Source: Plectosphaerella cucumerina (Eukaryota; Ascomycota; Sordariomycetes; Glomerellales; Plectosphaerellaceae). Taken from it: a stretch of DNA of 64,000 bases. The DNA is taken from the NCBI GenBank assembly GCA_020746995.1, contig JAGPXD010000003.1, forward strand, positions 620,001 to 684,000, written 5' to 3'. Shown here piece by piece: positions 10,994 to 22,356 of this stretch (position 1 is its first letter; each line of letters opens with the position of its first letter). A program made the translations under genes and the position numbers. The notes under the pieces are model-generated. The model was not told the DNA's origin. It did not search any database and worked only from the letters and a program-made list of their open reading frames with translations.

Positions 10994-11782
10994 ATGAGGG
11001 TCTCCTTCCTCTTCATGGGCCTCCTGGCCCTGCTGCGGCCTGTCAGAGCAGAGACGACGGCCCTCCACGCCGCCATTCTCCTACACGTCTATGTCAACTA
11101 CGACTTCGATATCGCAGTCAACGGCGTCGGCAAGAACACTATTGCCCAATGGTGCCGAGGCTCGGGCGAGAACAAGCGCTGCACGTTTGACGAGTTTGTC
11201 AACTATATCCAGTCGGGTGCGGCGACGGCCTCGCCTAGCTACTTCGAGTACTCGTCCGGCTTCAGTTTCTTCACCGGCGACGTTGCGGCCATCATCGACG
11301 CCCTGCGGCGGATAGCCACGTACCAGGGCGAGGATTACAGGGTGGAGCGCTTCGTCAAGGGCCGCAAGTCCGCCATCGGCATCTTCCACGATCTCTCCCG
11401 CATCGCCGACGCCAACTTCAAGGCGGCCGACAACAAGGGGATGCAATACGGCGTGCGTCGCCAGAACATCAAGGAATCCCTGCGCGCCGTCAGCTACTAC
11501 GCCAGCGTCAGCGCCCAGGAGGGCATCGTCGACCGGATAAAGGCCATCAACGGGATTCTTCTCAAGACATCGGAGCGCTCTCACGAGTACGCCAAGGGCC
11601 GCAACAACCGCATCGACTGGCGCGAGATTGTCAACGCGAACCCGGATCTCAAGGACCGTAACAGCGAGCTCTACAAGACCGTCGCTTCGACCATCCGCGG
11701 TCAGACCAACGAGAGAGCCTCCATGTATACGCAGAGCGTTGCCAACAATGTGGCCGCCGTCCTCGCCTCGTGCCATAAGTAG
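10994..11782 (+). CDS. Unrecognised secreted protein, 262 residues, next to killer-toxin-like chitinase
   Basis: The start is set at 10994 because it begins a good signal peptide (MRVSFLFMGLLALLRPVRA), although the frame is open upstream. The mature protein is about 243 residues. It is rich in Lys/Arg and predicted helices, with only a few Cys (near positions 55, 62 and 260). I recognise no domain. Phrases include the neutral or hydrophobic N-terminus (TTALHAAILLHVYVNYDFD), a basic patch (RFVKGRKSA) and a predominantly helical C-terminal half. It follows the chitinase in the same orientation after 1.1 kb. In the zymocin model the chitinase-like subunits act with a separate small secreted toxic subunit, so a partner or toxic-subunit role is possible. 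That is inference from position, secretion and size only. It could also be an immunity or unrelated effector protein. Confidence 0.72.
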   Translation: MRVSFLFMGLLALLRPVRAETTALHAAILLHVYVNYDFDIAVNGVGKNTIAQWCRGSGENKRCTFDEFVNYIQSGAATASPSYFEYSSGFSFFTGDVAAIIDALRRIATYQGEDYRVERFVKGRKSAIGIFHDLSRIADANFKAADNKGMQYGVRRQNIKESLRAVSYYASVSAQEGIVDRIKAINGILLKTSERSHEYAKGRNNRIDWREIVNANPDLKDRNSELYKTVASTIRGQTNERASMYTQSVANNVAAVLASCHK

Positions 11783-12574
11783 GGAAAAGGGTTTATGACG
11801 ATGGGGGTGGCAGCTTTTGTACTTACAGGCTATGTCGGGGCGGGCCAGTTCACGGGGAAAGTCATCGGTCTACTCAGAGGGCTTCAAGCTTTCATAATAT
11901 CGTGAAATCCCTGTTGCCATCCGCTGGTGTCTTTCAGGGGGACTTGGGTCCGGGAAAGGGACTAAGTAGAAACATGGAAGTCAACACCACACTGGGAGAA
12001 GTACTAGTAGAATCACAACCATCTAATCTTGGCGTTGGCAAGTTTCTTACTCGATTGAAAATGAAATTACAATCCATGGAAGTGCCTAGGTAAGCGTAGT
12101 GGTGTTGACGTAGAGGCTGCTTACCGAGAACACACACTCCTGACTCCCTATCAAGTTGTCTCTCACGTCAGCCTCCATTCATCCACGTGTCTCACCATTC
12201 ATCCAAACATCTAGAGATGATCGCTTAGTCTGTCCCAGGTTGTATGCGCCCTGCAAAGTAAGCTTACCTTTGTGTGGCATGCGGGTAACCTCAATGGTAC
12301 AACCTTGTCGTAAAGCTGGCAGGGATGAAGCTTGTAATATGTAGGTAGCATCACAACAGATTTGGCTTCGTTGAAGCTGCGGCGAGACCGGATGATGTCG
12401 CGTTGAAAACGTCGATCAAAGCGGGGTGATGCACTGCCACGGACGGTATAAAATGTTGAGGACTTGAGTCGTACTTCTTCCCGACTGCTTCCATCTCGTC
12501 CAGCTCCTGTCATTTCTCCCCGCAGAACACCATACCAACAATCTGCCCCAACTTCCCTCCCCGCGACAGGCACC
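11783..12574. other. Intergenic, upstream of cupin gene
   Basis: No gene recognised. A TATAAAA element at 12447-12453 lies about 120 nt before the cupin ATG. Confidence 0.5.
12447..12453 (+). promoter_or_regulatory. Probable TATA box of cupin gene
   Basis: TATAAAA about 122 nt upstream of the ATG at 12575. It also argues against the in-frame upstream start at 12464, which lies only 11 nt after it. Confidence 0.5.
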
Positions 12575-13156
12575 ATGTCGGCCCCAATCCGTCAATCCGA
12601 TCCAGCTTCCGATTTCTCGAAGCCCAAAGTCTACATTACCGGCCATGACAGCTCCTCCGGCAAAGCGATCGTCCAGGACAGTCGGGAAGGGGGCTGGACT
12701 GTTCTCGACAACGGCCGGCTGGCCATGAACGTGATGTACACCACCTCCGAGTTTCCCGCGTCTCTCAACAGCGACGAGGATATCAAGACGCACGACCGAC
12801 TAATCGCGAGCGGCACCCTCGGCCTGGTCAACAAGAACGGCACCGTCGCTCGGATGGTGGAGTTCGCGCCCGGATACGAGTGCCTCATGCACCGCACCAC
12901 GAGCATAGACTACGGCGTCTGTCTGGAGGGATCGATTGAGTTGGTGCTGGACTCAGGCGACGTGCAGGTCATGCACCGCAGCGATGTTGTGGTACAGCGG
13001 GGGACGATACACGCGTGGCGGAACCCGAGCGCGACAGAATGGGCTCGGATGTTCTTCGTTTTGCAGGACTGCCAGGAGATCACTCTGGACGGGAAGGCTC
13101 TGGGAGAAGATCTGGGGGTCGGTGTCGAGGGAATCCCATCGAGCTCAAACCATTGA
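12575..13156 (+). CDS. Small cupin-domain protein
   Basis: Intronless, 193 residues from the ATG at 12575. The C-terminal half is a single RmlC-like cupin barrel. Motif 1 is around GYECLMHRTTSIDYGVCLEG. Motif 2 is around DVVVQRGTIHAWRN, with the second-motif His and Asn in place. Motif 1 keeps only one clear His (MHRT), so metal binding may be incomplete. The N-terminal 90 residues resemble the lead-in seen in fungal cupin_2 proteins that often lie near secondary-metabolism or detoxification genes. No signal peptide. The reaction is unknown; a dioxygenase, an isomerase or a non-enzymatic binding role are all possible. Confidence 0.82.
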   Translation: MSAPIRQSDPASDFSKPKVYITGHDSSSGKAIVQDSREGGWTVLDNGRLAMNVMYTTSEFPASLNSDEDIKTHDRLIASGTLGLVNKNGTVARMVEFAPGYECLMHRTTSIDYGVCLEGSIELVLDSGDVQVMHRSDVVVQRGTIHAWRNPSATEWARMFFVLQDCQEITLDGKALGEDLGVGVEGIPSSSNH

Positions 13157-13324
13157 GCGAGCTCTCGAGGAGCTCCGTGGCACGGAGTTTTTCTCCAAGG
13201 CCCTATGAATTCGAGAAAAGACGTGCGCTGGAAATCTGAAGAGTAGCCCACGGGTTTTATCTATGATTGCAGTGATCACTCGCCCCATCAACTTCCATTT
13301 CAATGTACAATACTCAATCTCCTA

Positions 13325-15340
13325 TCAGACCTTTTCAGGGACCGGTTCGCGTAGTGTCAAGGTCTCTTCTGAGTCGCTTGCATCATGCTTGTAAGGGTTG
13401 CGCTTTTCCATGTCCTCGTCCTCAGGATCATGCCCCAGACCAGCACGTTGAGCTTTCTTGATAGCGAGAATCGTTGACACCTTTTCCACACCAATGACTA
13501 GAAAACGGTTAGTCAATCCTGATTTCAAGATCGGAGGCGAATAGCAACTTACCCAGAATGAGAACAAACAACAAGGTCGGCAACAATGCCCCGCTGTTGA
13601 TGTAGCTGGTGATGCGATCGTCCATGAGGCCCATCAGGCCCAGCAGTCCCAAGAAGACGCCCATGCCGACTCGGAACATGATCAATGATCTGTCCACCTT
13701 GTCCCGCTCGCCGATGCTCATGCTGCGGAATACCCCCAGGAGTATCATGACCAAGGCAGTGCAGATGAAGAAGTAGATGAAGATCATCTTGAAGATGGCA
13801 AAGTAGGCGTCCATCTGAGCGACGCCCGAGCCGTTGGCCGCCTTGATCTGAACTTCGGGAACCACCAGGCTGTTAGACTTGAACTGCTCATTCTGCACGA
13901 GCGAAGTGAACTCGTCGAAGTAGAACTTGAGAATGCCGCTCTTGTCTGCTGCTCCGCGCATGGGAATGCCAGTGGCGATGGTCGCAGCGTCGTTATTCCA
14001 CGTGAGGTTCATCGCCACCAGAGCCTTCTGCATGGGCTGCCACGAGTCTTCGTCGTCAAAGCCAAAGTCCACAATGGTCTTGTTGAGGGTCTGGACGATC
14101 TTGGACCCTGCTTCGGGAGGGAGTTCACCCAGTCGGAATACGTCTGGGAAGGTTCCGATGATCTCGTCAACGTAGCCGTAGACTTTCTTGAAGTTGTACT
14201 GGACATTGGCGATGATAGTCCAGGTGCGAAGACCCTCGAGCGTGAGGGCGAGGGAGAGATGAAAGGGCAAATGTAACATGGCGTAGATCTGCTGCTTTGC
14301 AGAACGGAAATGTCGGGCGCGTTCGATGCCTGAGTTGCCGAAGTAGAGGCAGTAGACGAAGTACTGGGAAAGGTCAGCTTAGCATGTGGTTATAGGTAAA
14401 CCGAGGATGGAAGCCGAGCACTTACGATGCTCAGGATGACGCACAGGGCTTGGCCGAAGGAGTTGGAAGACCAGCCTGTCTTGGAGCTGATCTTGGCGAA
14501 GCTGAACGCGCAAACGATGACACCTTCGCCCAGAATCATGAGTGTCAACACCATCAGGCGCTTGTGCAGATGTGTATCCCTGAAGCTGACACACTCGTAA
14601 CGGGCGGCGAGGGTTGAAATGACTGAGAGTTCGAAGGCCAATATGACGTAGTAACCGTAGAAGCCTTGCACCCTGCCAGTGTCCAGTAGAACAAATTTGA
14701 AGAGGAGACTGTAGATCAGGCTTGCCATGGCGTACATCCCTGAGGTGAGGAGGAGAGGCACCTTGGCAGGCCGATGCTTGCTACCCACCAGCCAGTAGGC
14801 AGCGAAGTATTGGAGGGAGAATAAGGCGCGGGAGACGATCATGAGGACGTTGAGAGAACCAAAGCCGGAAAGCTCTCCCTTTTTCTTGGCCTGAGAGGCG
14901 GGGTCCATGTTCAGGCAACCGGTGGCGGATGCGAAGCCGATGAACATGCACATCTGAACAGCCTTGGTGAAGCGCTCGAACATGCTGTCGAAGCCGAAGC
15001 GGACATCGTACAGGCATGCCTGGAGCCACGATGCCCAAATGACGCCAAAGTAGACAGCGTATGATGAGAGGGCCTCGTTGCTGTTGATCTCGTGGTTCTT
15101 GGTGAAGGTGCTGAAGATGGCGACGAAGAAGAGGTCGAGAAGAAGTTCGATGTTGCGGGCATCCTCGCGCTCGTGGTAGCGGAGTTCATGTTGGTCGGCG
15201 TGCTCAACCAGCTGTCCGAAAGCTGGGAGGTTCTCCTGCAGCCGACGTTGGAGAATAACGGCCTTCCTCGTCTTCAAGCCCGCACGATCCTCTTCAAGAG
15301 AAGTCTCGTGGGCGCTGACGGCTGTCTTGTGATGAGCCAT
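13325..15340 (-). CDS. LtrA-family (low temperature requirement A) multi-pass membrane protein
   Basis: Three exons (15340-14426, 14363-13553, 13497-13325) encode about 632 residues; an ATG at 15349 would add three. The introns are 62 nt (14364-14425, GTAAGT/CAG) and 55 nt (13498-13552, GTAAGT/TAG), and the phases agree. The first third carries the family signature region with RNIELLLDLFFVAIFSTFT, preceded by a charged, cytosolic-looking N-terminus (YHEREDA). Many hydrophobic segments follow, for example around IWASWLQACLYDVRF, GYYVILAFELSVISTLAA and LMVLTLMILGEGVIVCAFS. A soluble loop of about 130 residues separates two late membrane segments (FFICTALVMILLGVF and GALLPTLLFVLILGKLLF). The bacterial founder was linked to cold growth in Listeria; the function of the fungal members is not established. 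Confidence 0.88.
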
Positions 15341-15349
15341 ATTGAACAA

Positions 15350-16750
15350 AGGAGAAGCGGCTCACGACCTGCGGAGCTTCATATGAAGATTACAGGTAGA
15401 GAAAAAGATAACTTCGGGGACAAGTAGCGTGGCGTTCTGCAGAAAGCACGACTCAATCTCCCCGAGAAGGGCATGTCCATTATATGGTTCATGGCCCATG
15501 GTTCGTCGCATCTTCGATGTGAACCTCGGTCTCGGATGAGTGCTAGTCATTTTACATCGGGAGAGGATGACACCTGATCCGTGGTTCAGTATCGAGCCTC
15601 CTGCCGGTCCGAGTCCTACCCGTAGATAGGGACGCGTCACCTTCACTGGAGGCGAAGGTGTTCATCGCCCGTGATGTGGTGATGTCTTAACCGCTCTGTC
15701 ATCGGAATGCCTGGTTGCCGAGACGTGGTCGAAACGCTGCTATCGTTCGTACGCTGTGGCTCAGGCTGAGGTAGAAGAACGCTAGAAACATTGGACGTTG
15801 GCCATGGCGGGCGTCGACGCGCGCGCGCGCGCCTTTAGCGTCTGTGGTCACGGACATGTTCGCACCGGTGAGATATCATGAGAAGCCCGAGGAGTTGTAT
15901 CGGGTACCTTGCCCAAAGCAAAATGACGTGGTCGCAAAGTCAATCATCTTGAGGGTAGAAAGGAGAATTACTTCTGATGATGAACGCTCTCCGGCCAGGT
16001 GAGATGATGCCGAGCTCGCAGGAAATATCACAGCACTATCACCTACGCCTTACATAGCCCGACGGCCGTCAAGTTTGCTCCATCCGCCGCCAAGGACGGG
16101 AGACAGTGCTCGGGAGACTGACGGATCAACAGCACGACGCCCGCAATAGGATTTTAATAAGTCTTTGCTACCGCGCCATCTCGGCTGTCTGCGTTCTGAC
16201 AAGCTTCCGGGATTTCGGAGCTTGCACACCAGGAACGACAAATTATCTAGCGTCCCCCAGTCAAACGCGCGCCCGTGCGACGAAACACTGCGCCATTCAT
16301 TGATAGCGGACGACCCCTTGGCCGTGACACTCCCGCACTACCCCGGGACCACCCCCAGCCGATCCTCCCACGGACCCAAGAGCCTGGGACTGGCCTTGGC
16401 GAGCAGCCTGGCCCCCATTACTGCTCAATGCTCTGGACGATATCCGTTATCAAGGAAATCTTTCAGTGCCGCCCTCTACATGCACTGGCGGAAAGATGAA
16501 GACCCTTGCTTGCCTTGTACATTGCTTCTCCCCTCACACGCGCAGGTACTGTCACTGTTTAAATGATTGAACCATTCATCAGAGTTGGGTAGATAAGTAC
16601 TCATTCCCAAGAGTGATCTCTCACTCGCCTACAACCTGGCGGTGATTCCCTCATTGAAACCCAGTCGCTTGGACCCTTCAACTTGCCCAAAGCGCGGTCC
16701 AGTAGCATCAAACCCCTTATTGCATTTCCAGGCAGACATCAATCCAGCAC
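15350..16750. other. Intergenic with CG dinucleotide run
   Basis: About 1.4 kb between the LtrA start and the 3' end of the permease. No supported gene. A perfect alternating CG tract of about 15 nt is present at 15818-15832. Confidence 0.5.
15818..15832. repeat. Alternating CG microsatellite
   Basis: A run of CG dinucleotides, 15 nt long, flanked by GTCGA and CTTTAG. Confidence 0.8.
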
Positions 16751-18758
16751 CTACTCCCGCCTGTCATCAACAGAAACCCAGCGGCTGGTCCAGCGACGAA
16801 TGGACTTTCCAGTGAAGAACAAAACAACACCCAGCACGCCCATGAGCCCGGTCAGGCCTCCGAACATGCCGAATGCCTTATCGTATCCCATGGAGTCAAC
16901 CATGTCCCAAACCCTGTAGACGACACCGAAAGACAGGAAGCCACGGTGGCTGCAGAGCAAGATGAGGACAGAGCTGGCACGCTGGGGGTACGAGTCGAGT
17001 AAATATGTGATGGCGACGATCTGGAGAGGGTCAGCGCTGGTCCATGGCGTTCTGATTCCATGAAAATACTCACGTTGGCACCGATGAAGGTGAAGAAGTA
17101 GGCAGCCAAACTCCACACGTAGAGGAACCAGTGGTAGTTCTCCGGGTGTGTCGCACCCTGGCCGTAAAGCACGATCGTGATGACGCCGATGCAAATGGGG
17201 ATGAAGAGGGGAATGAGACGGGTCTCGGGCTCGTGGATGCCGCCCCGCCTCCTGGCGAAGTATTTGATGATCCAGTCACTTCCATAGCCGTACACGGGGA
17301 GGGCTGGAAGAGTCAGTGGTCGTGTCAAATTGAGGGGCTGCAAGTTCGTTCGCTTACCAACAAGGGAGGTGACGATCTGGCCGGCGTTGGAGTAGCTGGT
17401 CGACGAATGAGGCCAATTGTATGGGGGGCCCTCGACGATGCGTCCGTACTGGAAAGGGTCAGTTTCTGGACTTAGCGAAGGTCTATCACAACTGAACTTA
17501 CAGTCATGCTTAGAGCAATGTTGGCGCCCAGAGTCACGCCGTTGACGAGCATACCCCAGAAGACATTCGGGAAGAGCAGCATGGTCCAGGCATCCTGAGA
17601 ATTCATCAGTACAAGAACACCAGCAGACCAACATCATGACTGCTTACCCTGAAGACGATCCAGGCCTTGTGCCACTCAGGCTTCCCCTCGGCAAAGAAGC
17701 GCAGGTTCGAGCGCCACGTGCGGGGCTTGAAGTTCTCAAAGTCGAGCGGCGGCCTCTCCGTGTGGATCTGGTATGCCTCGTCCTGGCTAGAGCCATCGTC
17801 CTTCTTCGACGCGACGGCCTCCTGGTACGCCGACTGGGGACGGTAGTACTTCGTCTCCGGAACGAAGAAGAAGGAGATGACGAAGCAGACACCGCACATG
17901 CCACAACCGATGCCGTACCACCATGAGGTCCCGATAGCGTACGCGATGGGCGAGGCGAAGAGAACGAAGATGGCGACGGCGATAGTCTGAATGGTCTGCT
18001 GTATCATGAGGAAGCGGGCGCGCTCGTGCAGGAAGAAGATCTCCTGGGTGACCATGGGGACAAGGGCCTCGCTTTGGCCGGCAGCGACGCCGAGGAGCAT
18101 GCGTGCCCAGAGATGCCAGTCGTAGTTCTCGGCGGCGGTGCCGGCTCCGGCACAGGCTCCAATGCTGGCGCACATGAGGGCGACTGCGATGAGGAGGATA
18201 CTGCGGCGGCCGACTGCGATGGCGAGAGGCATGCCGAGGAGGTTTCCAATGCCCCTGAGTGAATGTCAGCGCCTGAGGGTGGAGGTTTGAAGTAGGCAGC
18301 TCACATTGTCAGGTTGGGCAAGCTGAGCATGTAGCCAATCTCATTGTAGCCTTTGCCGATGGAGGCGTAGTTGGGGATGTAGAACGACAGGAGGCCACCA
18401 AATCCGCTGATCATGCCGAGGCCAATGGTTGAGACTACCTCGGCGAAGTCAGTGAGTGCCCCAATCTTCTTCGAAGCGCGAGGATAACTTACACAGGGAG
18501 AGACAGATCATAACGAGCACTTTCTGCCAGGTGCTCATGTTCAGGGGGTCTTGAGAGGTCGTCAGTCAAAGCCTCTCGTCTATTCCGTGAGATGGGAGAC
18601 AAACCGCGGGGGTCGGCAGTAGGCGCGGGGATGTAGACAATCTTGCCAGCCGTCAACTGGACAGTGCCAGTGACACCGACTGTGTCCTTGTCGACGCGCA
18701 ACTTCTCATCGCCGGCGATGGCGTCCTCCATATGCGTGGGCATCTCCTTGGTGCTCAT
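16751..18758 (-). CDS. MFS permease of the allantoate/anion:cation symporter (DAL5) family, copy 1
   Basis: Eight exons: 18758-18605, 18549-18493, 18434-18305, 18254-17648, 17594-17502, 17448-17358, 17303-17074 and 17020-16751. All seven introns are 50-58 nt with GT and AG ends, and the phases close to 543 residues. The hydrophilic N-terminus ends in DPLNMSTWQK, the usual lead-in to helix 1 in this family. The MFS loop is visible as GMPLAIAVGRRS. The central cytosolic loop has the family-typical PPLDFENFKPRTWRSNLRFF. The second half includes IKYFARRRGGIHEPETRL. The relatives carry vitamins or organic anions (nicotinate, allantoate, pantothenate and the like) with protons across the plasma membrane. 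The substrate cannot be read from sequence. Confidence 0.9.
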
Positions 18759-20833
18759 TGCGGCGTTTTTTTGCTGTCTGTATCTCTGCGCTGGCGGGTG
18801 TCGGCCTGCTGATGCAGAGGAGAGACTATCTCAAGGGCAGGGAGACAGGTGCCTTATATGCCTAGATGCGCCCCTTCGCCATGGCATCTCGAGGTTGAGG
18901 TTGTGTCCCGTGGGGTTGGTGGCGGAGTGTTTCCCCACGCCTGAATCTGGGGAGGATGCCCGCCCGAAAATCCGGGGAGTGACGAGCCAAGCCTCTTTCG
19001 ACCCTTTGGCGTCGTTCTCACGTCGGAAGGGCGTGGGCACGCTTCCCGACGCCAAGCCTCCCAGTCCCCATGGGGTAAAGAGGCTTCACCGACCGAAGGA
19101 CGCCGAAAGACCCCGACGGACCCGAATAGACAGTGGTTTATTGCGTTGCAAAGTGGCGGGTTGTAGCATTGTTTTTGGCCAGTGCCGCGGCCGTGATATC
19201 CGCATCTGCTTCCGTCGGTCTAACACATTTCCATTTCAAGTCATTTCCAGATTGAAGTCAGGATAAAGTAAGAATGTCAAATTAAGCTATTAGAGTAGAC
19301 GGAGTCATCATGCGTTTGGCGGGCTGCACCTTTTTTACCATGGGGCCGGGAGGATCACGGCATCGGCTCCGGCGGTTCGGTTCGGGTGGATCTTGGCAGC
19401 CCCCAGTTTTCGCGGGGGTTCGCCGAGGCCGGCCCCCGTGTCTTAAATTGGACAGGGCCGGGGTCAGGGACTTCTGTCCGACTTAAGGTTACAAAAGGGG
19501 AGGACTTGAGACAACACCAGTATCGATCATTTTTGCTATGGCCGACTTGGTCATGTAGCACCGTAAGGTCAAAATGGGTATATCTTCCTCCCGAGAAACT
19601 CGTGGACGAGCTGAAAGGGCCAAGACTGAGTTCACCAAGCATCACTCCTGGCCCTCTCCATGTGTGTACGTGTGGAATGGAGATCAAGTCAGAGAAGACA
19701 CTCGAAAAATGCCAGAAACAAGAGGCTCCTGCGTCTAAATTCTCAATCCAGCTCCGCTCGTCGTGACCGCCTCTACTTATGTGACGAACTTCCGCTCTCA
19801 TCATAACATCGACTTGTTCATGCAAGCCACCTATCGGCTTAATTGGCTGGCATGATCAGTGATGAATATACTTGGATCACACCGCAGGTATTTTTCACCA
19901 GCTAGGGCTTCATCGAGAACATTCATATCAAATTCAACAGACTCATTGACAATGAAGCGCACGTTGTCTCTTGACCTGGCCACCAAGTTTTGCAGGTACC
20001 ATTGGGCCTTGGCCGTATGGAGACCTCCTACGATCCCGGAGGAGCAGTGCGGGAGACAAAATGATGAGTAGATAATGGGAAACGGGATATTCCAGTTCAA
20101 GGGGCTGAGAACTGGTGTCTTCCCAGCCCTGGGGCTGACGAAAGCGTCATCTCTAACTGGTCAATCACGGTAACATGAGCCAACGCGCCCAGAGCTATCT
20201 CAATTTGCCAAGATATCGGCAGTTTACTGCGGTCCTTCGGCTCGGGACCTCCTCATTGACTCTCAGGGGTTTTCCTCGATTCTCCCTGTGCCTGGTATCA
20301 GCTGGATTGCGGGGTTAACACTCATGACATGAAAACACCCTTCCCTATAAAATCCAGCTTGCCCGTCTCGCGCTGCCTTTGATTCAAAAACACTAGAATT
20401 GGGTATACTTGGAGGTAAAGCTTGGCAGACAATAAAATACCTAGTTGAGTGAAGGATACGGCGATAGCTAGCAGCCTGGCTCAACCCTCTATCACCTTAC
20501 TGCCTGACCCTGAAGCATCTAGCCTTGATTATCCAGCTGAAGCCTTGAGGAGTACGACCAGTGATTCACTGACTCATCCAGCAAAAGTCAATACCTCAAC
20601 TCCGAAGTCCGAAGATCGTGCTGCTCGCTGCAAGTGGGCCATCACACTTGGGACGAAGTCGAAACTCCAGGCGGAGAACAGACTTTCATGGTGTGGCCGT
20701 CATCGAAGGCTGCGCATTGACACGATTGTGCCGTATGCGCCGTATGCACGGAACATCCCGACCTGTAGACACTGCCGGCCTGCCAGAAACTTCGAGTCAA
20801 ATCATCTCACTATCTACACTAATACGCGTCATG
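18759..20833. other. Two-kilobase gene-free stretch
   Basis: Permease promoter plus an A/T-richer part (about 19800-20640). A minus-strand frame at 19831-20100 (89 codons) reads protein-like in places but has no known domain, splice context or signal peptide. I leave it uncalled; a decayed gene is possible. Confidence 0.4.
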
Positions 20834-22356
20834 TTACCGGGGAACCCCACGAGGCATTCCCCGACCTCTTGGGTCCAGATCATTCATCGGCACCAGCCGC
20901 GCTTCGTCCGACATGGCATACTGGACCTGGTAGGTCTTCTGCAGGCGGATGCCCCTATCGGCGGCGTCATGTTCCACGTAAGATGGGTCGGCCGCGGCCA
21001 CACCGACGGTGGTGCCGTGCAGCCCGCTACTGGCTGACTTCAAGTTTGAGCCCGGATTGCTGGCGGACTGCTTGTAGTACTTGTTGCCTCTGCTGCGAAG
21101 GGTAGTGCCGCCGAGAATGGGGAAGGCCTTGACGAGAACCATACGGATGGCTGGGAGGCAGGCACACATGATGCCGACGGTGATTTCGATGGTAGACCAC
21201 ACGGAGACGGAGTAGAACTCCCAAGTCGTGTTGTTGGTTGCTGCGAAGTGGACGAGAGACTGGAGGCGCAGGATACTGACGACAGTGACGCTATGGAGAT
21301 CAGCAAAGGGCTCAATAGAGCTGAAGGAGCTGGGGCGTCTTACAAGGTGCCGACGCAGAACATCATGGCGACGCCAACCTTCTTCTTCCAGTGAAGATGG
21401 AGATCCTTCAGCTGCCACAGCGGAATGGCCAAAATCCACAGGTCGAGGGCGATGTTCATGGACGCGTTCGACCAACTGATGGAGTTTGCGCTCGCGCAGC
21501 GGCCTTCATGCATGCCATCCCACTTGCGCCAGAAGTAAGGGATGGGCCAGCACTGGAAGACGGCGGTGATGACGAAAGACAATCCCCAGAGTGTGGTGAA
21601 GATGAATGTGCCCCAGAGCAGGCGCTGGACGTCCTTTGCGGGGAAGATACGCATGTAGAAGGTGATGAAGGAGAGCTTGACGAGCGTAACCTGAAGGAAG
21701 TAAAGCCATGCCATGATGTAAAAGTAGAAGCCAACATTTGTGATCTGCTCGGGCGTCAGGGTCCAGATGTCGCGGCCGAGGCCATTGGCAGTGGTGCCGT
21801 AGACGGTAATGATGGCACTGGGGACGGTGGCAACGAGGGTAGCGAGGATGAACCAGTCGTCGGCGCCAAGGTCAAGGCCTGCGAGGAAAATCTTGTAGGC
21901 GAAGCGGGTGATGACGGCGGCGGCGGCGAAGGAAGCCATGATGTTGGAGAGGAGGACGTATTCGGCGGAGCGGTTGCGGACGGGGGCGCCGCAGTTTGTG
22001 AGGCTTGCATTGCGGGTGACTGGATATGTTAGGGGAGACGTTCAATGTGATTACTCGGCAGACATACGTAGTGAGTCTGGGATGGTGCAGCTTTCGGACA
22101 CGCAGAGGGCGACTGTTCCCTGGAAAAGAGGATCAGTGCAGATGCACGTCTGGTTTGTTGGCGCGCAGAGACCGCTGCGGAGGGCGGATGTGATGCATGG
22201 GGCCTGGATATGTGAGCTTGAAGCAGATCTCGAGGGAAGTCTCAGGAGTGGACGTACGGCGCATGAGGGGAAAGCCGGGGCGCTCTGAGCCAGGACAAGC
22301 ATTGATGTCCACAGTGCCGCGAAGAGGGCGAACAGGCGAACAGGCGAGGGGACCAT
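20834..22356 (-). CDS. CFEM-domain integral membrane protein, PTH11-like G-protein-coupled receptor type
   Basis: Four exons: 22356-22258, 22203-22068, 22019-21344 and 21290-20834 (introns 54, 48 and 53 nt). They give 455 residues with closed phases. A signal peptide (LFALFAALWTSMLVLAQS) leads to a CFEM module. Its eight Cys run from FPSCA (exon 1) through APCITSALRSGLC, NQTCICTDPLF, ALCVSESC and finally TNCGAPVR in exon 3. About seven membrane segments follow, beginning with IMASFAAAAVITRFAYK and including WLYFLQVTLVKLSFITFYMRIF and NASMNIALDLWILAIPLWQL. The C-terminal tail of about 100 residues is hydrophilic and probably cytosolic. In plant-pathogenic fungi CFEM-GPCRs such as Pth11 sense surfaces and host cues before appressorium formation. 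Here the ligand is unknown. Confidence 0.9.

Noticed and set aside
12464..12574. Alternative upstream start for the cupin protein
   Set aside because: It lies 11 nt after the TATA element, so it probably falls before the transcription start.
19831..20100. 89-codon minus-strand frame with some protein-like text
   Set aside because: Too short, no domain, signal or splice context; kept only as a possible relic.
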